From: Sporolactobacillus mangiferae
Lineage (GTDB): Bacteria; Bacillota; Bacilli; Bacillales; Sporolactobacillaceae
Reading direction: 5' to 3'
Assembly: GCF_023336505.1 (NCBI RefSeq)
Contig: NZ_JAMAST010000001.1
Span: forward strand, 62,001 to 126,000
DNA length: 64,000 nucleotides
Positions 30,176-39,643 of the stretch are shown piece by piece. A program made the translations under genes and the position numbers. Numbering within the stretch: the first letter of the stretch is position 1; the number at the start of each line of letters is the position of its first letter. A model generated the notes under the pieces. It was not told the origin of the DNA and made no database searches. It worked only from the letters and a program-made list of their open reading frames with translations.

Positions 30176-32509
30176 TCATGGAGCGCGTGGCTGCTCCCAG
30201 CCGATGATTCGCTTACGGTCAAAGTGAAAACGAATGGCACCGTTCTGATCCGTTCGTAAATTGCGCACGTGGTAAGCGCGCAGCAACTGAAGCACTTCCG
30301 GATGAGGGTGACCGTATCGATTTCTGCGCCCGCATGAGATGATACCGATTTTCGGCTGCAAACGGATAAGCATTTCTTCAGAAGTTGAAGTACGACTGCC
30401 GTGATGACCGAGCTTCAGCACATCTGCTTTGATTGATGGGAATGCCTGCAGCATTCTTTTTTCACCGTCCTGGCTAAGATCCCCGGTAAACAGCCATTGT
30501 TCGCCCCCTAGTTCTGTATGCAGCACAATTGAATTGTCATTGCTTTCTTTGGAGCGCTCCTCAGGTGCCACTACATGAAACGTTGTCTCGTTAAATTTCA
30601 ATGACATACCTGAGCGCAATTGAGCAATTCTTGTTCCCCTCTTTATCAGATCTCTGAAAAGCGCTTGATCCTTTGCGTCCGGGTCATGATAAGGGCTGAC
30701 GAACAACTGGCTGACGGGAATCTGATCAGTGAGCCCTTTCAGCCCCCCGATGTGATCGTAATCGCGATGCGTAAGCACAACCGCATCTAAGCGTCCAATC
30801 CGTTCGGCTAACAGTTCACGCGCGACCACGTCACGTCCCACTTCAAAAGATTTTCGCCGTTGTCGCCATTTTTCTTCCTGATTGAACATGATCGTTCCTC
30901 CGGTATCAATCAGCATTGCCGCTTTCTTATATGGAAATTGAATGAATATGCTGTCCCCCTGCCCCACATTGAGAAACGTAACCGATCCATGTGCATCAAG
31001 GCGATCTGAAACAAAAAGCATGGCATAAACAAAAACAAATGGAACAAGCAGTATAAAAATGGAGCGATTATTGTGGTAATGTTCCCACACAATGAGCGAG
31101 GAATAAATGATGAGAATTGATACGCAAATTTCCCAGCCGGTCAATGCACCGTAATTTAACTGCAACGGGGGATGCTGTGAAAGATAAAACAACAGCCGGT
31201 GCGGCCAGTACAACACACTGTCAATCAGGTAGGACAGAAATGGGGTGAGTTCTGTAAAAAAAAGTGATATAAAATAAGCGGCGACACACAAAGGAAAGAT
31301 AATGAATGTAATGAAGGGGACAAAAAAGATACTGAGGACAATCCCTGCAAGTGACAACTGATAAAAATGAGACACAATGATCGGAAAAGTAGCCAGCTCG
31401 CAAATCAATGAGAGAACGACCATCCGCACAATCAGCGATTTATATGAACGCACAGCCTTAGAGGCAAGCACGACGGCCAACGTGACCACAAACGAAAGCT
31501 GGAACCCCAGATCATAAATGATCTTCGGATCAAAAAGCACCATGAGCAAACAGGCGATGCTGATTGCATCAGTGACGGTGAGATGAATGGCTTTTATCCA
31601 TGATGAGAGAATCAGACAGCCTGACGTCACTCCCGCACGTATGATGGAAGGCTCTGATCCTGTCATCACAACATAGCCCGGAATTAACAAGAGCATCAGC
31701 AGCAAAGCATGCTCGCGTGCAATGCTCGCTCGGCGAAAAATATAAAACAGTGCCCCGAATACAACTGCAATATGCATGCCTGAGACGACCAGCAGATGAA
31801 CAAGGCCAAACATTCGGTACGCATCAATGAGTTCATCGCTCATTTGACTGTCGTAGCCGAACAAAAGCGCGTTCATCATCTCCGCAGTGGTCAACGTAAA
31901 GTGCTCATGAATAAATTGAATCTGCTCCTGCTGAAAACGTTGAATGTGCTCAACCGGCGATTGCTCAGTCTCTGAATAAACGGGGGCACTGCTTAATGTC
32001 AGAATCCAGTAGATATGATGGCGTTCCAGATACATTTTCTGATCGAAACCATGAAAATTTCCCGGACGTTCGGGTTTTTCAAGCGTTCCTTTAACCTTGC
32101 ATGCCATGCCGACTTTCAAATCACGCATTAAAGTGTGCTTCTGCAATTCAGTCACAAGACGCATCTCAACTAAAACATCCTCGCCTTGTTCTGTTTTTAA
32201 TTGAAAGCGCAAATGGTCTCCATCGAAATCCGGGATACCGGAAATCCGCCCGTTCAGTTCACGTTGTCCCTCAGAAAGAAGGCTCTCATTTGTCTGGACA
32301 TAGACAATATCAATGATCGTCACCACAAGTAATAAAGCAGCGGCGGACAAAAGCAGAAATTGTCTTCGCCAAAGCAGAAACAACCCGAATGCGCCGTACA
32401 GAAGCGCAGGAACTAACGAATGCAGGTTTTGAAGCATCCAGGCAGCCAGACAGCCTGAGAGCGCAAGTATATGCCATCTACCGAAGAAGCGTATCAAAGA
32501 CATCCTCAC
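30176..32509 (-). CDS. comEC: Competence DNA channel ComEC/Rec2
   Basis: Membrane channel that carries single-stranded transforming DNA across the cytoplasmic membrane. The 777 residues comprise an N-terminal hydrophobic and OB-like region (DUF4131), the polytopic Competence domain (about 230-480) and a C-terminal metallo-beta-lactamase-like domain with THRDYDH and GHHGSRTST. Full length and undamaged, so the uptake route is probably functional. It is downstream of comEB and comEA. Confidence 0.95.
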   Translation of the reverse strand: MRMSLIRFFGRWHILALSGCLAAWMLQNLHSLVPALLYGAFGLFLLWRRQFLLLSAAALLLVVTIIDIVYVQTNESLLSEGQRELNGRISGIPDFDGDHLRFQLKTEQGEDVLVEMRLVTELQKHTLMRDLKVGMACKVKGTLEKPERPGNFHGFDQKMYLERHHIYWILTLSSAPVYSETEQSPVEHIQRFQQEQIQFIHEHFTLTTAEMMNALLFGYDSQMSDELIDAYRMFGLVHLLVVSGMHIAVVFGALFYIFRRASIAREHALLLMLLLIPGYVVMTGSEPSIIRAGVTSGCLILSSWIKAIHLTVTDAISIACLLMVLFDPKIIYDLGFQLSFVVTLAVVLASKAVRSYKSLIVRMVVLSLICELATFPIIVSHFYQLSLAGIVLSIFFVPFITFIIFPLCVAAYFISLFFTELTPFLSYLIDSVLYWPHRLLFYLSQHPPLQLNYGALTGWEICVSILIIYSSLIVWEHYHNNRSIFILLVPFVFVYAMLFVSDRLDAHGSVTFLNVGQGDSIFIQFPYKKAAMLIDTGGTIMFNQEEKWRQRRKSFEVGRDVVARELLAERIGRLDAVVLTHRDYDHIGGLKGLTDQIPVSQLFVSPYHDPDAKDQALFRDLIKRGTRIAQLRSGMSLKFNETTFHVVAPEERSKESNDNSIVLHTELGGEQWLFTGDLSQDGEKRMLQAFPSIKADVLKLGHHGSRTSTSEEMLIRLQPKIGIISCGRRNRYGHPHPEVLQLLRAYHVRNLRTDQNGAIRFHFDRKRIIGWEQPRAP

Positions 32510-32571
32510 GGAGTGCTTGATTCAAGCAATGAAGAATAGCTATGGCTGATCACTCCCTAACAAATGATTCA

Positions 32572-33039
32572 TTAATTTTTTTGTTCTCTCAAAGATCGAA
32601 ACGAAATAACGGCATCGAACGGTACTTTTTTCACGGTCACTTTTGCTGCCTCAAATAACTCCTGGGCATAAGGATCATTTTTATAGTCCTTTGCATAATA
32701 GACAGCCCTGATACCCGCCTGAATGATCGCCTTGCAGCATTGCAGACATGGATAATGTGTAACATAAATTTCAGCACCGTCTGTCGGTTCACCGAATTTT
32801 GCGCACTGAAGAATCGCGTTCATCTCCGCGTGGATCGTGCGTACACAGTGCCCGTCAATCATATAACAGCCAACGTCTATGCAGTGCGGTCCCCCGACAA
32901 TGGATCCGTTATAACCGCCGGCAATAATACGCTTATCGCGAACAATTGTTGCACCGACAACCAGTCTTGTGCACGTACTCCTTGAAGCAAGCAAATGACT
33001 TTGTGCCATAAAATATTGATCCCAAGACAGTCTCTCCAT
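32572..33039 (-). CDS. comEB: ComE operon protein 2, dCMP deaminase family
   Basis: A 155-residue cytidine/deoxycytidylate deaminase-fold protein with a zinc site HAE (H70, E72) and PCLQC (C98, C101). The family converts dCMP to dUMP; ComEB in B. subtilis lies in the competence operon although it is not required for DNA uptake and has been linked to polar localisation of the machinery. It lies between comEA and comEC. Confidence 0.94.
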   Translation of the reverse strand: MERLSWDQYFMAQSHLLASRSTCTRLVVGATIVRDKRIIAGGYNGSIVGGPHCIDVGCYMIDGHCVRTIHAEMNAILQCAKFGEPTDGAEIYVTHYPCLQCCKAIIQAGIRAVYYAKDYKNDPYAQELFEAAKVTVKKVPFDAVISFRSLREQKN

Positions 33040-33119
33040 ATGTTACATCCTCCCAGATGAATCAAACTGCTTTCATTGTACCAGAATTCCGGCACTGTCC
33101 GCCTTTTAAATTTGTCCGT

Positions 33120-33794
33120 TTACTGCAACTGTAAATTCGGCTTCATACGTTCCAGTGACTTATCGCCAATGCCTGTCACATTCGTCAGTTCATCCGCGTT
33201 TTTAAACGGTCCATGTTCTTCTCGATATTGAATAATGGCTTTCGCTTTCGCTGGACCAATTCCGGGAAGATTCTGCAATGTTTGTTCATCTGCGGTATTC
33301 ACGTTAATTTTGTCATTGCCGGTTTGCTGGTCCGCTATTTCACTGCTTGCCGATGTCAAAAACGCCGAAGACTCTTTTTCACCTTTTTTAGGTACATAAA
33401 TGACGAGTTCATCCGTTAGCTTCTGTGCCAGATTAATTTTGTCCCGGTCCGCATGTTCTGTGAATCCTCCTGCCTGCTCAATCGCATCAATGACGCGATC
33501 TGTGTCCTGAACATGGTATATTCCCGGTTTTTGCACAGCCCCTTTTATATCAATCACAATCGTTTTCTGCTGAGAAACATTCTGCTTTTGTTCATTTGAT
33601 TTCTGTGTCTCTGTATCTGAAAAAAATGAATCTGCTTTCTGGACCTGGGCCGTACTCTTATTATTTCCCTGATACTGATAGAAAACCCATAGAAGAACCA
33701 AAAGGCATACGGCACCCAGAATAATCCACCATTTAAATTTTAGCCAATAGATTCTCAGAAATATCCCCCCTTCATCACTAGAGATCACAGACAT
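33120..33794 (-). CDS. comEA: Competence DNA receptor ComEA
   Basis: Surface-anchored dsDNA receptor for transformation. It has one membrane helix (about 20-40), a low-complexity linker, an SLBB-type domain (about 75-130) and C-terminal tandem helix-hairpin-helix motifs (NLPGIGPAKAKAIIQYREEH and VTGIGDKSLERMKP). The ATG at 33794 has no ribosome site, while an AAGGGGGG run sits 6 bases before an in-frame CTG at 33758, so a non-standard start 12 codons later is possible. It is divergent from comER with a 62-bp gap. Confidence 0.93.
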   Translation of the reverse strand: MSVISSDEGGIFLRIYWLKFKWWIILGAVCLLVLLWVFYQYQGNNKSTAQVQKADSFFSDTETQKSNEQKQNVSQQKTIVIDIKGAVQKPGIYHVQDTDRVIDAIEQAGGFTEHADRDKINLAQKLTDELVIYVPKKGEKESSAFLTSASSEIADQQTGNDKINVNTADEQTLQNLPGIGPAKAKAIIQYREEHGPFKNADELTNVTGIGDKSLERMKPNLQLQ

Positions 33795-33856
33795 AATTTA
33801 CCGTAAACACACATAGGTTCAAAAAGGATACCGAAGCAATATTGAGGTGAAGCATC

Positions 33857-34687
33857 ATGAGGATCGGCGTAATTGGGACTGGAAATATGGGTTCGCTGCT
33901 TGTTGGCGCACTAATCCGAAGCAGGGCAGTGAAACCGAAATTCATTTCTGTAATGAACCGGACCAAAGAAAAAGCGTTAATTTTAAAAAGAAAATATCAC
34001 CACCTGTCCGTACTTACATCACCAAATGAAGTGCTCCAGCACTCTGATCTTGTCTTTATCTGTGTAAAGCCCGACCAATTTTTTCCCTTGCTTGATTCCT
34101 TGCGCGGGGCTTGGCATCCTTCGCAAGTCGCCATATCCATCACAAGCCCGATTTCCGTGCGACAATTGGAGCAGTTGATTCCATGCCAGGTTGCAAGAGT
34201 GATCCCGAGTATTGTCAACCAAAGTCTTGCAGGCAGCACGCTGGTTACATTCGGAACCGAGATCACCGATATACAAAAAAGCAAACTATGGGCGCTGCTT
34301 TCCCATTTTTCCCATCCCATTGAGATTGACGAAGAAACGATTCGGGCAGCTTCAGATCTTGCAAGCTGCGGTCCTGCATTTCTGACTTTTCTTTTGCGAA
34401 AAATGATTGACGGCGCTGTAAGCACGACGCCGATTACACAAGCACAGGCGACGCAATTGACAACAGAGATGATCTCAGGTCTGGGGAAATTACTGGCAGA
34501 TGGAACCTACACTCTGGGGGAATTGCAAAAAAAAGTTACGGTTAAAGGCGGTATTACCGGGATTGGTATTGAGGTTCTTGAACAGGAGAATCATGATACA
34601 TTCCAGAAATTGTTTACTGAAACGCAGAAAAAGTTTGAGGAAGACCGCAAGCAGATTGATACCGCATTTAACCATGGAGAACACTGA
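33857..34687 (+). CDS. comER: ComER, ProC-like oxidoreductase
   Basis: A 276-residue protein of the pyrroline-5-carboxylate reductase family with an N-terminal Rossmann motif (GVIGTGNMGSLLVGA) and a C-terminal dimerisation domain (VTVKGGITGIGIEVL). ComER is divergent from comEA in Bacillus; deletion has been tied to biofilm and sporulation entry, and its enzymatic substrate is uncertain. GAGGTGAAGCATC precedes the ATG. A strong terminator follows. Confidence 0.9.
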   Translation: MRIGVIGTGNMGSLLVGALIRSRAVKPKFISVMNRTKEKALILKRKYHHLSVLTSPNEVLQHSDLVFICVKPDQFFPLLDSLRGAWHPSQVAISITSPISVRQLEQLIPCQVARVIPSIVNQSLAGSTLVTFGTEITDIQKSKLWALLSHFSHPIEIDEETIRAASDLASCGPAFLTFLLRKMIDGAVSTTPITQAQATQLTTEMISGLGKLLADGTYTLGELQKKVTVKGGITGIGIEVLEQENHDTFQKLFTETQKKFEEDRKQIDTAFNHGEH

Positions 34688-34733
34688 ATTGAGGATCAAT
34701 AAATAAATTCGACACAGTCACTTAAAATCCTTC

Positions 34734-34776
34734 AAAAAACCGAATTGCAGCTTAAATGACTGCAATTCGGTTTTTT
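34734..34776 (+). terminator. Terminator after comER
   Basis: AACCGAATTGCAG, 9-base loop, CTGCAATTCGGTT: a perfect 13-bp stem followed by TTTT and flanked by A-run on the other side, so it also could stop minus-strand transcription arriving from rsfS, 100 bp away. Confidence 0.92.
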
Positions 34777-34876
34777 AATGTTGATCGATTAAATTTTATT
34801 GTTAACCCCGGACGGACTCATTGCTGATTTCTATTATTAAGAGCAGAGATCCTTAACCCCTCCGCCCGAAAATGAT

Positions 34877-35233
34877 TTACAACAGTGGTTTTTTTTCCAA
34901 TGTATATAACGGGGCATCTCCCCATAATTTTTCCAATTGGTAATAGTCGCGTTCATCTCTATGAAAGACATGGGCAATCACATCACCCAAATCGATCAGC
35001 ACCCAGCGTGCCTGATCATAGCCTTCCATTCGATGTACCATAATCCCCTTCTCATCCGCAGCTTTTCGAAGCGCGGTTGAGATGGCCTGCACCTGTTTTT
35101 CAGAATCTCCGTGACAAATGATAAAGTAATCAGCCATTATCGAGATTCCCTGCATCTTAAGAATGACAAGATCGTGCGCCTTCTTATCGTCTGCAGCTTC
35201 TGTCAGGTATTTGACCCATTCTTCACTATTCAT
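34877..35233 (-). CDS. rsfS: Ribosomal silencing factor RsfS
   Basis: A 118-residue Iojap-family protein that binds L14 on the 50S subunit and blocks subunit joining in starvation. Motifs LVILKMQGISIMADYFIICH and WVLIDLGDVIAHVFHRDERDYY are typical. It follows yqeK by 19 bases. In B. subtilis the next gene is methyltransferase yqeM, which is missing here. Confidence 0.95.
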   Translation of the reverse strand: MNSEEWVKYLTEAADDKKAHDLVILKMQGISIMADYFIICHGDSEKQVQAISTALRKAADEKGIMVHRMEGYDQARWVLIDLGDVIAHVFHRDERDYYQLEKLWGDAPLYTLEKKPLL

Positions 35234-35252
35234 TCAGTCACCTCATTACTTT

Positions 35253-35825
35253 TTATTTGTTTGCATGTCTGTTTACAAGTTCATTATATGCTTCAAAAGT
35301 CTTCGGATAAACCCTTTGCTGCTGATTCAGCAAATGCATAATCGTTTTTTGCAGTTCAAGCAAAACAGCTGTATCCAGGTCCATTTCCGCAGCCTTTCTG
35401 ACTTCCTCAACGCCTGGAAAGTCACGTCCCGGTTCAATATAATCAGCAAGAAAGATAATCTTATCAAGCAGCGTCATCTGCTTGCGCCCAGTTGTATGAT
35501 AAATCATTGCCTGTAGCAGGTCCGAATCGTCAATTCCATATTTTTCCTGAACATAAATGGCTCCGGCAGGTGCATGCCATAATTTATCCGAATAGTCAAG
35601 GCAGTCATGCCATGTACCCGGTTTGCTCAGGATCATAGCTTTCAATTCGTCGTTTGAAAAATATTTGGCAATATCATGCAGCATACCGGCAAGCCGTGCT
35701 TTTTCTTCATTTCCTCCGTACTTTTTGGCAAGTCGTCCCGCCGTTTCCGAAACACTAACGGAGTGTACAAAACGTTTTTCCGGAAGTATCTTTTTAATTG
35801 CCTGTTCCGCCTCATCAATTTTCAT
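35253..35825 (-). CDS. yqeK: HD-domain Ap4A hydrolase YqeK
   Basis: A 190-residue HD-domain phosphohydrolase; the H...HD...D set is visible as HSVSVSETAG, GMLHDIAKYF and ADYIEPGRDFPG. YqeK enzymes symmetrically cleave diadenosine tetraphosphate to ADP. Its start overlaps the nadD end by 11 bases, indicating translational coupling. Confidence 0.93.
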   Translation of the reverse strand: MKIDEAEQAIKKILPEKRFVHSVSVSETAGRLAKKYGGNEEKARLAGMLHDIAKYFSNDELKAMILSKPGTWHDCLDYSDKLWHAPAGAIYVQEKYGIDDSDLLQAMIYHTTGRKQMTLLDKIIFLADYIEPGRDFPGVEEVRKAAEMDLDTAVLLELQKTIMHLLNQQQRVYPKTFEAYNELVNRHANK

Positions 35826-36396
35826 AAAGCCCTCGCCCCTTTATGTAGCTGATTACTGAATCACACAGATAATAACGGCACGATTTCCCCTGCTTCAAGC
35901 GCGCCCTCAAGTAGCTTGAAGAAAGTTCAACCTTCGGCATGTCGATGTACCGCACATCGGCAAAATCCGGCGGTGTATCTGCGTACCCCGGCCGACTGAA
36001 GGCAATGAATGAGGTCATTCTGCATAACTCATTGACGTGATGCCAGGTCGGGAGATCTTCGACCATATCCGCGCCGAGAATAAAATAAAACTGAAAATCA
36101 GGATACTTTTGTTTTAATCCACGAAGTGTATCCACTGTGTAAGATTTCCCTCTTCGCTCAATTTCTGCAAAGCAAATGGAAAAATGTTCATTTTCCTCAA
36201 TTGCAAGACGCAGCATTTCAGCGCGATGTGCAGCACTTGTATGTGCCTGCTTGCCTTTGGCATGAGGCGGTTGATAGCTCGGCAAAAACCAGATCTGATC
36301 CAGCTTGCAGGCTTCCAGCGCTTCCTCCGCAATGAGTAAATGCATCAGGTGTGGCGGATCAAATGTACCACCAAATAAACCAATTTTTTTGCTCAT
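35815..36396 (-). CDS. nadD: Nicotinate-nucleotide adenylyltransferase
   Basis: A 193-residue nucleotidyltransferase making deamido-NAD from NaMN and ATP. It has GLFGGTFDPPHLMH at 6-19 with the HxxH-like motif and the C-terminal SSSYLRARL (ISSTxIR-type) loop. It is placed between yhbY and yqeK as in all Bacillales; fusions of nadD and yqeK occur elsewhere, so the overlap here is natural. Confidence 0.96.
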   Translation of the reverse strand: MSKKIGLFGGTFDPPHLMHLLIAEEALEACKLDQIWFLPSYQPPHAKGKQAHTSAAHRAEMLRLAIEENEHFSICFAEIERRGKSYTVDTLRGLKQKYPDFQFYFILGADMVEDLPTWHHVNELCRMTSFIAFSRPGYADTPPDFADVRYIDMPKVELSSSYLRARLKQGKSCRYYLCDSVISYIKGRGLYEN

Positions 36397-36405
36397 CTGC
36401 CTGCC

Positions 36406-36702
36406 CTACCTTAACGGAACATCGATCTGCCGGTGTTTTTCTGAACGCCGGTAGAGAACCGCTGTGTGACCAATGACTTGGACAAGCTCTGAATGCGTAT
36501 ATTCGCTGATTTTTCTGCCTGCTTCTACCGGATTCTCAAATGTATTCTGCAAAAACTGAATTTTAATTAATTCACGCTTTTCCAGGACACGATCAATTTC
36601 TTGAATAAACTGATCGTGTACACCGGTTTTTCCAACCTGAAAGACCGGTTTAAGCGGATGGGCTAATTTTTTCAAAAATTTTTTCTGGTCATTGCTAAGC
36701 AT
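36406..36702 (-). CDS. yqeI: CRM-domain RNA-binding protein YhbY
   Basis: A 98-residue protein consisting of a single CRM domain: LSNDQKKFLKKLAHPLKPVF at the start and the GxxG-like VGKTGVHDQFI. YhbY homologues bind pre-50S particles. It lies between aroE and nadD. Confidence 0.94.
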   Translation of the reverse strand: MLSNDQKKFLKKLAHPLKPVFQVGKTGVHDQFIQEIDRVLEKRELIKIQFLQNTFENPVEAGRKISEYTHSELVQVIGHTAVLYRRSEKHRQIDVPLR

Positions 36703-36728
36703 ATTCTTATAAATGCCTCCGTTTTCAT

Positions 36729-37571
36729 TCAGGACAGATAATTATTTTCAAGATAGGATTCCATTGATCTGCTGTCTGGAACCAATTGTGTCCACATTTG
36801 AAAAGCAAGTGCGCCTTGGTACACCAGCATGGACAAGCCATTCAGAACAGGGAACCCATGCCGCTCTGCTTCTTTAAGTAAAGCCGTGCGCCTTGGTTGA
36901 TAGATAAGATCGACAAATACGGTATGTCTGCACGCATGATCAAGCCGAATCAGTAAATGGTCCTGCTCTGGCATGAGACCAACAGAGGTTGTATTAATAA
37001 CTATTTGATACTGATCCAAATGCTGTTCCGCCTGTGCAAAGGTCAGCGCATCAGATAAAACGGATGCGCCACATGCTGCACTGAGGTGAAACGCTTTTTC
37101 CATGGTTCGATTGCAAATATCAATACGTTCAGCAATGGTTTCGGACAGAATCTGAGCGACTGAATAAGCTGCGCCTCCAGCGCCGATCATCAGTACGGAC
37201 AGATGCTGCTTCTGGGCAAGATTTGGAAAATGGTGAAACAGACCCTGTAAGAATCCCACTCCATCTGTATTATACCCGATCAGCCTGGAACCTGCGCAAA
37301 CGACCGTATTTACCGCGCCGATCAGGCGGGCGCGTTCGCTTAGTTCATCGAGCAACAGTAAAATTGACTTTTTGTGTGGGAAGGTCACATTAAAACCTTT
37401 GATTCCGGATGCTCGTATTTGCATGACGGCCTGTTCCAGTTCATCCCGCGTGACAAGATCCGCCTGATAATACGCGGAAATTTCCAGTGATCTGAACCAA
37501 TAATTATGCATAACTGGAGAAAGGCTGTGTGCAACCGGTGCACCAATGAGTCGATATTGATCCGTCACCAT
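36729..37571 (-). CDS. aroE: Shikimate dehydrogenase
   Basis: NADP-dependent reduction of 3-dehydroshikimate in aromatic amino acid synthesis. From the chosen ATG (MVTDQYRLIGAPVAHSLSPV) it has 280 residues with the shikimate-binding SLSPVMHN, the catalytic lysine in NVTFPHKKS, and a Rossmann loop GAGGAAYSVA. The frame is open 32 codons further into yqeH, but the family starts here and AAAGGGGTAGAT precedes the ATG, which lies 2 bases after the yqeH stop. Confidence 0.96.
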   Translation of the reverse strand: MVTDQYRLIGAPVAHSLSPVMHNYWFRSLEISAYYQADLVTRDELEQAVMQIRASGIKGFNVTFPHKKSILLLLDELSERARLIGAVNTVVCAGSRLIGYNTDGVGFLQGLFHHFPNLAQKQHLSVLMIGAGGAAYSVAQILSETIAERIDICNRTMEKAFHLSAACGASVLSDALTFAQAEQHLDQYQIVINTTSVGLMPEQDHLLIRLDHACRHTVFVDLIYQPRRTALLKEAERHGFPVLNGLSMLVYQGALAFQMWTQLVPDSRSMESYLENNYLS

Positions 37572-37573
37572 AT

Positions 37574-38674
37574 CTACCCCTTTATGATTGATGGGCGCAA
37601 CGAGACACCGATTCCTTTCGGGGCATAGGCAGATACAAATGCCCCTTTTCCTTTGATCGTGATCCATCCCAGGCCGGAAAAAACAACATCTGTATCCGTC
37701 TCACGCGTACGGAAATCATGCCGGACCATTGGCGGCAGGTGAGTATCCTTGCCGGGAGGTGCAAGCAGATTCCCAAGCTGCCGCTTGTAGAGATCGTCCG
37801 CCTGTTCCGTCTTCGTCCGGTGGATAAGCAAAGCGCCGGATGCGTAGACAATCAATGATCTGCGCGAAGTCCCAATGTAATCGACACGTGCAAGGCCGCC
37901 AAGAAATAACGTCTGCCCTTCATTCAACTGATACACTTTTGGTTTGATCTCTTTTGAAGGCATTATGATCTTGTAGTCACGCGTGTCGATATGCTGCGCC
38001 ACCTGATGATCATTGACAACGCCGGGCGTATCGTATAAATGATGACCATCGTTAAGCGGAATGGAAATAAAATCCAAAGTGGTGCCTGGAAAACGTGAGG
38101 TCGTGATCACCGAATCACCTGAGCCCAGATTTCGGATCAGTCGGTTAATAAATGTTGATTTCCCAACATTGGTTGAACCGACTACATAAACATCACGTTC
38201 TTTCCGATACACATCAATTTTCGATGCCGCTTCGTCCACCCCATGGTTTTTTCCGGCACTCATGAGAAGGACCTCTACCGGATCAATTCCTTGCCCACGC
38301 GCAGACCTTCGCAGCCAGCTGATGAGTTTATTTGGATTCGTTGATTTTGGAAATAAATCATGTTTATTCCCTATCAGAAGCACCGGATTGCTGCCGATGA
38401 AACGCTGAAGGTCAGGAACCCAGCTTCCGGCAATATCAAAAAGGTCCACTAAATAAACAACAAGGGCATCTTTATCGGAGATCCTGTACAACATTGCTAA
38501 AAAATCGTCACTATTCAGGGAAACATCCTGAATTTCATTGTAATGGGTCAATCGGAAACAGCGCTGGCAAACGACAGGTTTATGCTGTAAAGCGCTTGCC
38601 GGCGCATAGCCGATCATTTCCGGATCCTCAGTCTGAATTTTAACACCGCACCCCGAACAATAAAGGTCAACCAT
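37574..38674 (-). CDS. yqeH: Ribosome biogenesis GTPase YqeH
   Basis: A 366-residue circularly permuted GTPase needed for 30S assembly. It has an N-terminal zinc finger (YCSGCGVK, then CQRC), then G4 (GNKHDL) ahead of G1 (GSTNVGKST) and G3 (DTPGV), the diagnostic reversed order, and a C-terminal RNA-binding region. GGGGGGAATAAAGC precedes the ATG. It is preceded by yqeG (3-bp gap) and followed by aroE (2-bp gap). Confidence 0.96.
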   Translation of the reverse strand: MVDLYCSGCGVKIQTEDPEMIGYAPASALQHKPVVCQRCFRLTHYNEIQDVSLNSDDFLAMLYRISDKDALVVYLVDLFDIAGSWVPDLQRFIGSNPVLLIGNKHDLFPKSTNPNKLISWLRRSARGQGIDPVEVLLMSAGKNHGVDEAASKIDVYRKERDVYVVGSTNVGKSTFINRLIRNLGSGDSVITTSRFPGTTLDFISIPLNDGHHLYDTPGVVNDHQVAQHIDTRDYKIIMPSKEIKPKVYQLNEGQTLFLGGLARVDYIGTSRRSLIVYASGALLIHRTKTEQADDLYKRQLGNLLAPPGKDTHLPPMVRHDFRTRETDTDVVFSGLGWITIKGKGAFVSAYAPKGIGVSLRPSIIKG

Positions 38675-38677
38675 GCT

Positions 38678-39193
38678 TTATTCCCCCCATTTCAGCCACC
38701 CTTTACGTCTCAGCAGCGAAAGGATCCAGCGTTCCAAATGGCGGTTCACTTTTGTTGCCCATCCATCTGTTGAAGCAATGGGTGTTACTAAAAGGGTGTG
38801 CGCGCCGACCTGATTTCCACCCCAAATATCAGTCATCAGCTGATCGCCGACAACAACGGTCTCCTCACCAGTCACATCCATCATCTTCATTGCTCTTTTA
38901 AAAGCAAACGGCAACGGCTTCCGTGCGTGATAAATGAATGGAAGATCCGCAAGGTGTGAAAAGGCCTGGACGCGCCTTTCATTGTTATTTGATACGATCA
39001 TCACTGTGATGCCTGCTTCCCTTAGTTCAGAAAACCAGCGCATAAGTTCCGGCTTCATATCCTTTTCATTCCATGCAATCAATGTATTATCCAAATCCGT
39101 AACAAGAGCCTTAATGCCCCTTCGCTTTAGCTTGTCCGGATCTATATTCAGAATGCTTTCTGCATGTTCTTCAGGCAAAAATTGTTTCAGCAC
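38678..39193 (-). CDS. yqeG: HAD phosphatase YqeG
   Basis: A HAD-superfamily IIIA phosphatase (phosphatidylglycerolphosphatase-like family) with DLDNTLIAW, VSNNNERRV and VGDQLMTDI catalytic motifs. About 171 residues if the GTG at 39193 is used: this start has GAGGTGA 8 bases upstream and aligns with B. subtilis YqeG (VLKQFLPEEH). The ATG ten codons upstream (39223) is open but lacks a better site. It heads the yqeG-yqeH-aroE-yhbY-nadD-yqeK-rsfS operon. Confidence 0.9.
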   Translation of the reverse strand: MLKQFLPEEHAESILNIDPDKLKRRGIKALVTDLDNTLIAWNEKDMKPELMRWFSELREAGITVMIVSNNNERRVQAFSHLADLPFIYHARKPLPFAFKRAMKMMDVTGEETVVVGDQLMTDIWGGNQVGAHTLLVTPIASTDGWATKVNRHLERWILSLLRRKGWLKWGE

Positions 39194-39337
39194 GAAATAC
39201 TTCACCTCATATCCTGATCTCATTTTCCCACATGTTCGTCATTTTACCAAGCCCTATTTCCTAAAATTAACGATTTGTATGCGTGAGGGTCGCTATATAG
39301 AAGCAAAATTTTTCGACACATGCTGACAAAGCATACT

Positions 39338-39437
39338 TGTGGATAGTTTTTATCCACAGTACCCGCTTGTAGTTTTCTACATTTTTTATCTTTTACCCAC
39401 ACAAAACCCACAAGTTATCCACCTTTCGTGTGGATAA
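39338..39437. promoter_or_regulatory. Cluster of DnaA boxes upstream of sda
   Basis: Five boxes within 100 bp: TGTGGATAG (39338, minus), TTATCCACA (39350, perfect), TTACCCACA (39393), TTATCCACC (39415) and TGTGGATAA (39429, perfect on minus). A sixth near-match, TTTTCCACA, is at 39567. The outer boxes form two inverted pairs. In B. subtilis sda transcription is controlled by DnaA through nearby boxes. The rest of the 420-bp yqeG-sda interval shows no gene; a weak promoter candidate (TTGTCC-N17-TAGAGT) starts at 39446. Confidence 0.8.
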
Positions 39438-39643
39438 AAAACGAATTGTCCCTTATCCAGGAACATGATAGAGTGTATTTATAAAATTTACTGGAATATG
39501 CACAATGGCCAGTACAAATGGAAGCGGTTGACAATTTCAAAAAATTTCTCCCTGAGTTCTGCGCGTTTTTCCACAGGTTGAATTGTCAATGATTCTACTC
39601 AAAACATTTTTTAAAGGAGATGAAAACCCGGTAACGGTTGAAA

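Noticed and set aside
39338-39437. Chromosomal origin of replication
   Set aside because: DnaA boxes are dense, but there is no dnaA, dnaN or AT-rich unwinding element; the sda context explains the boxes.
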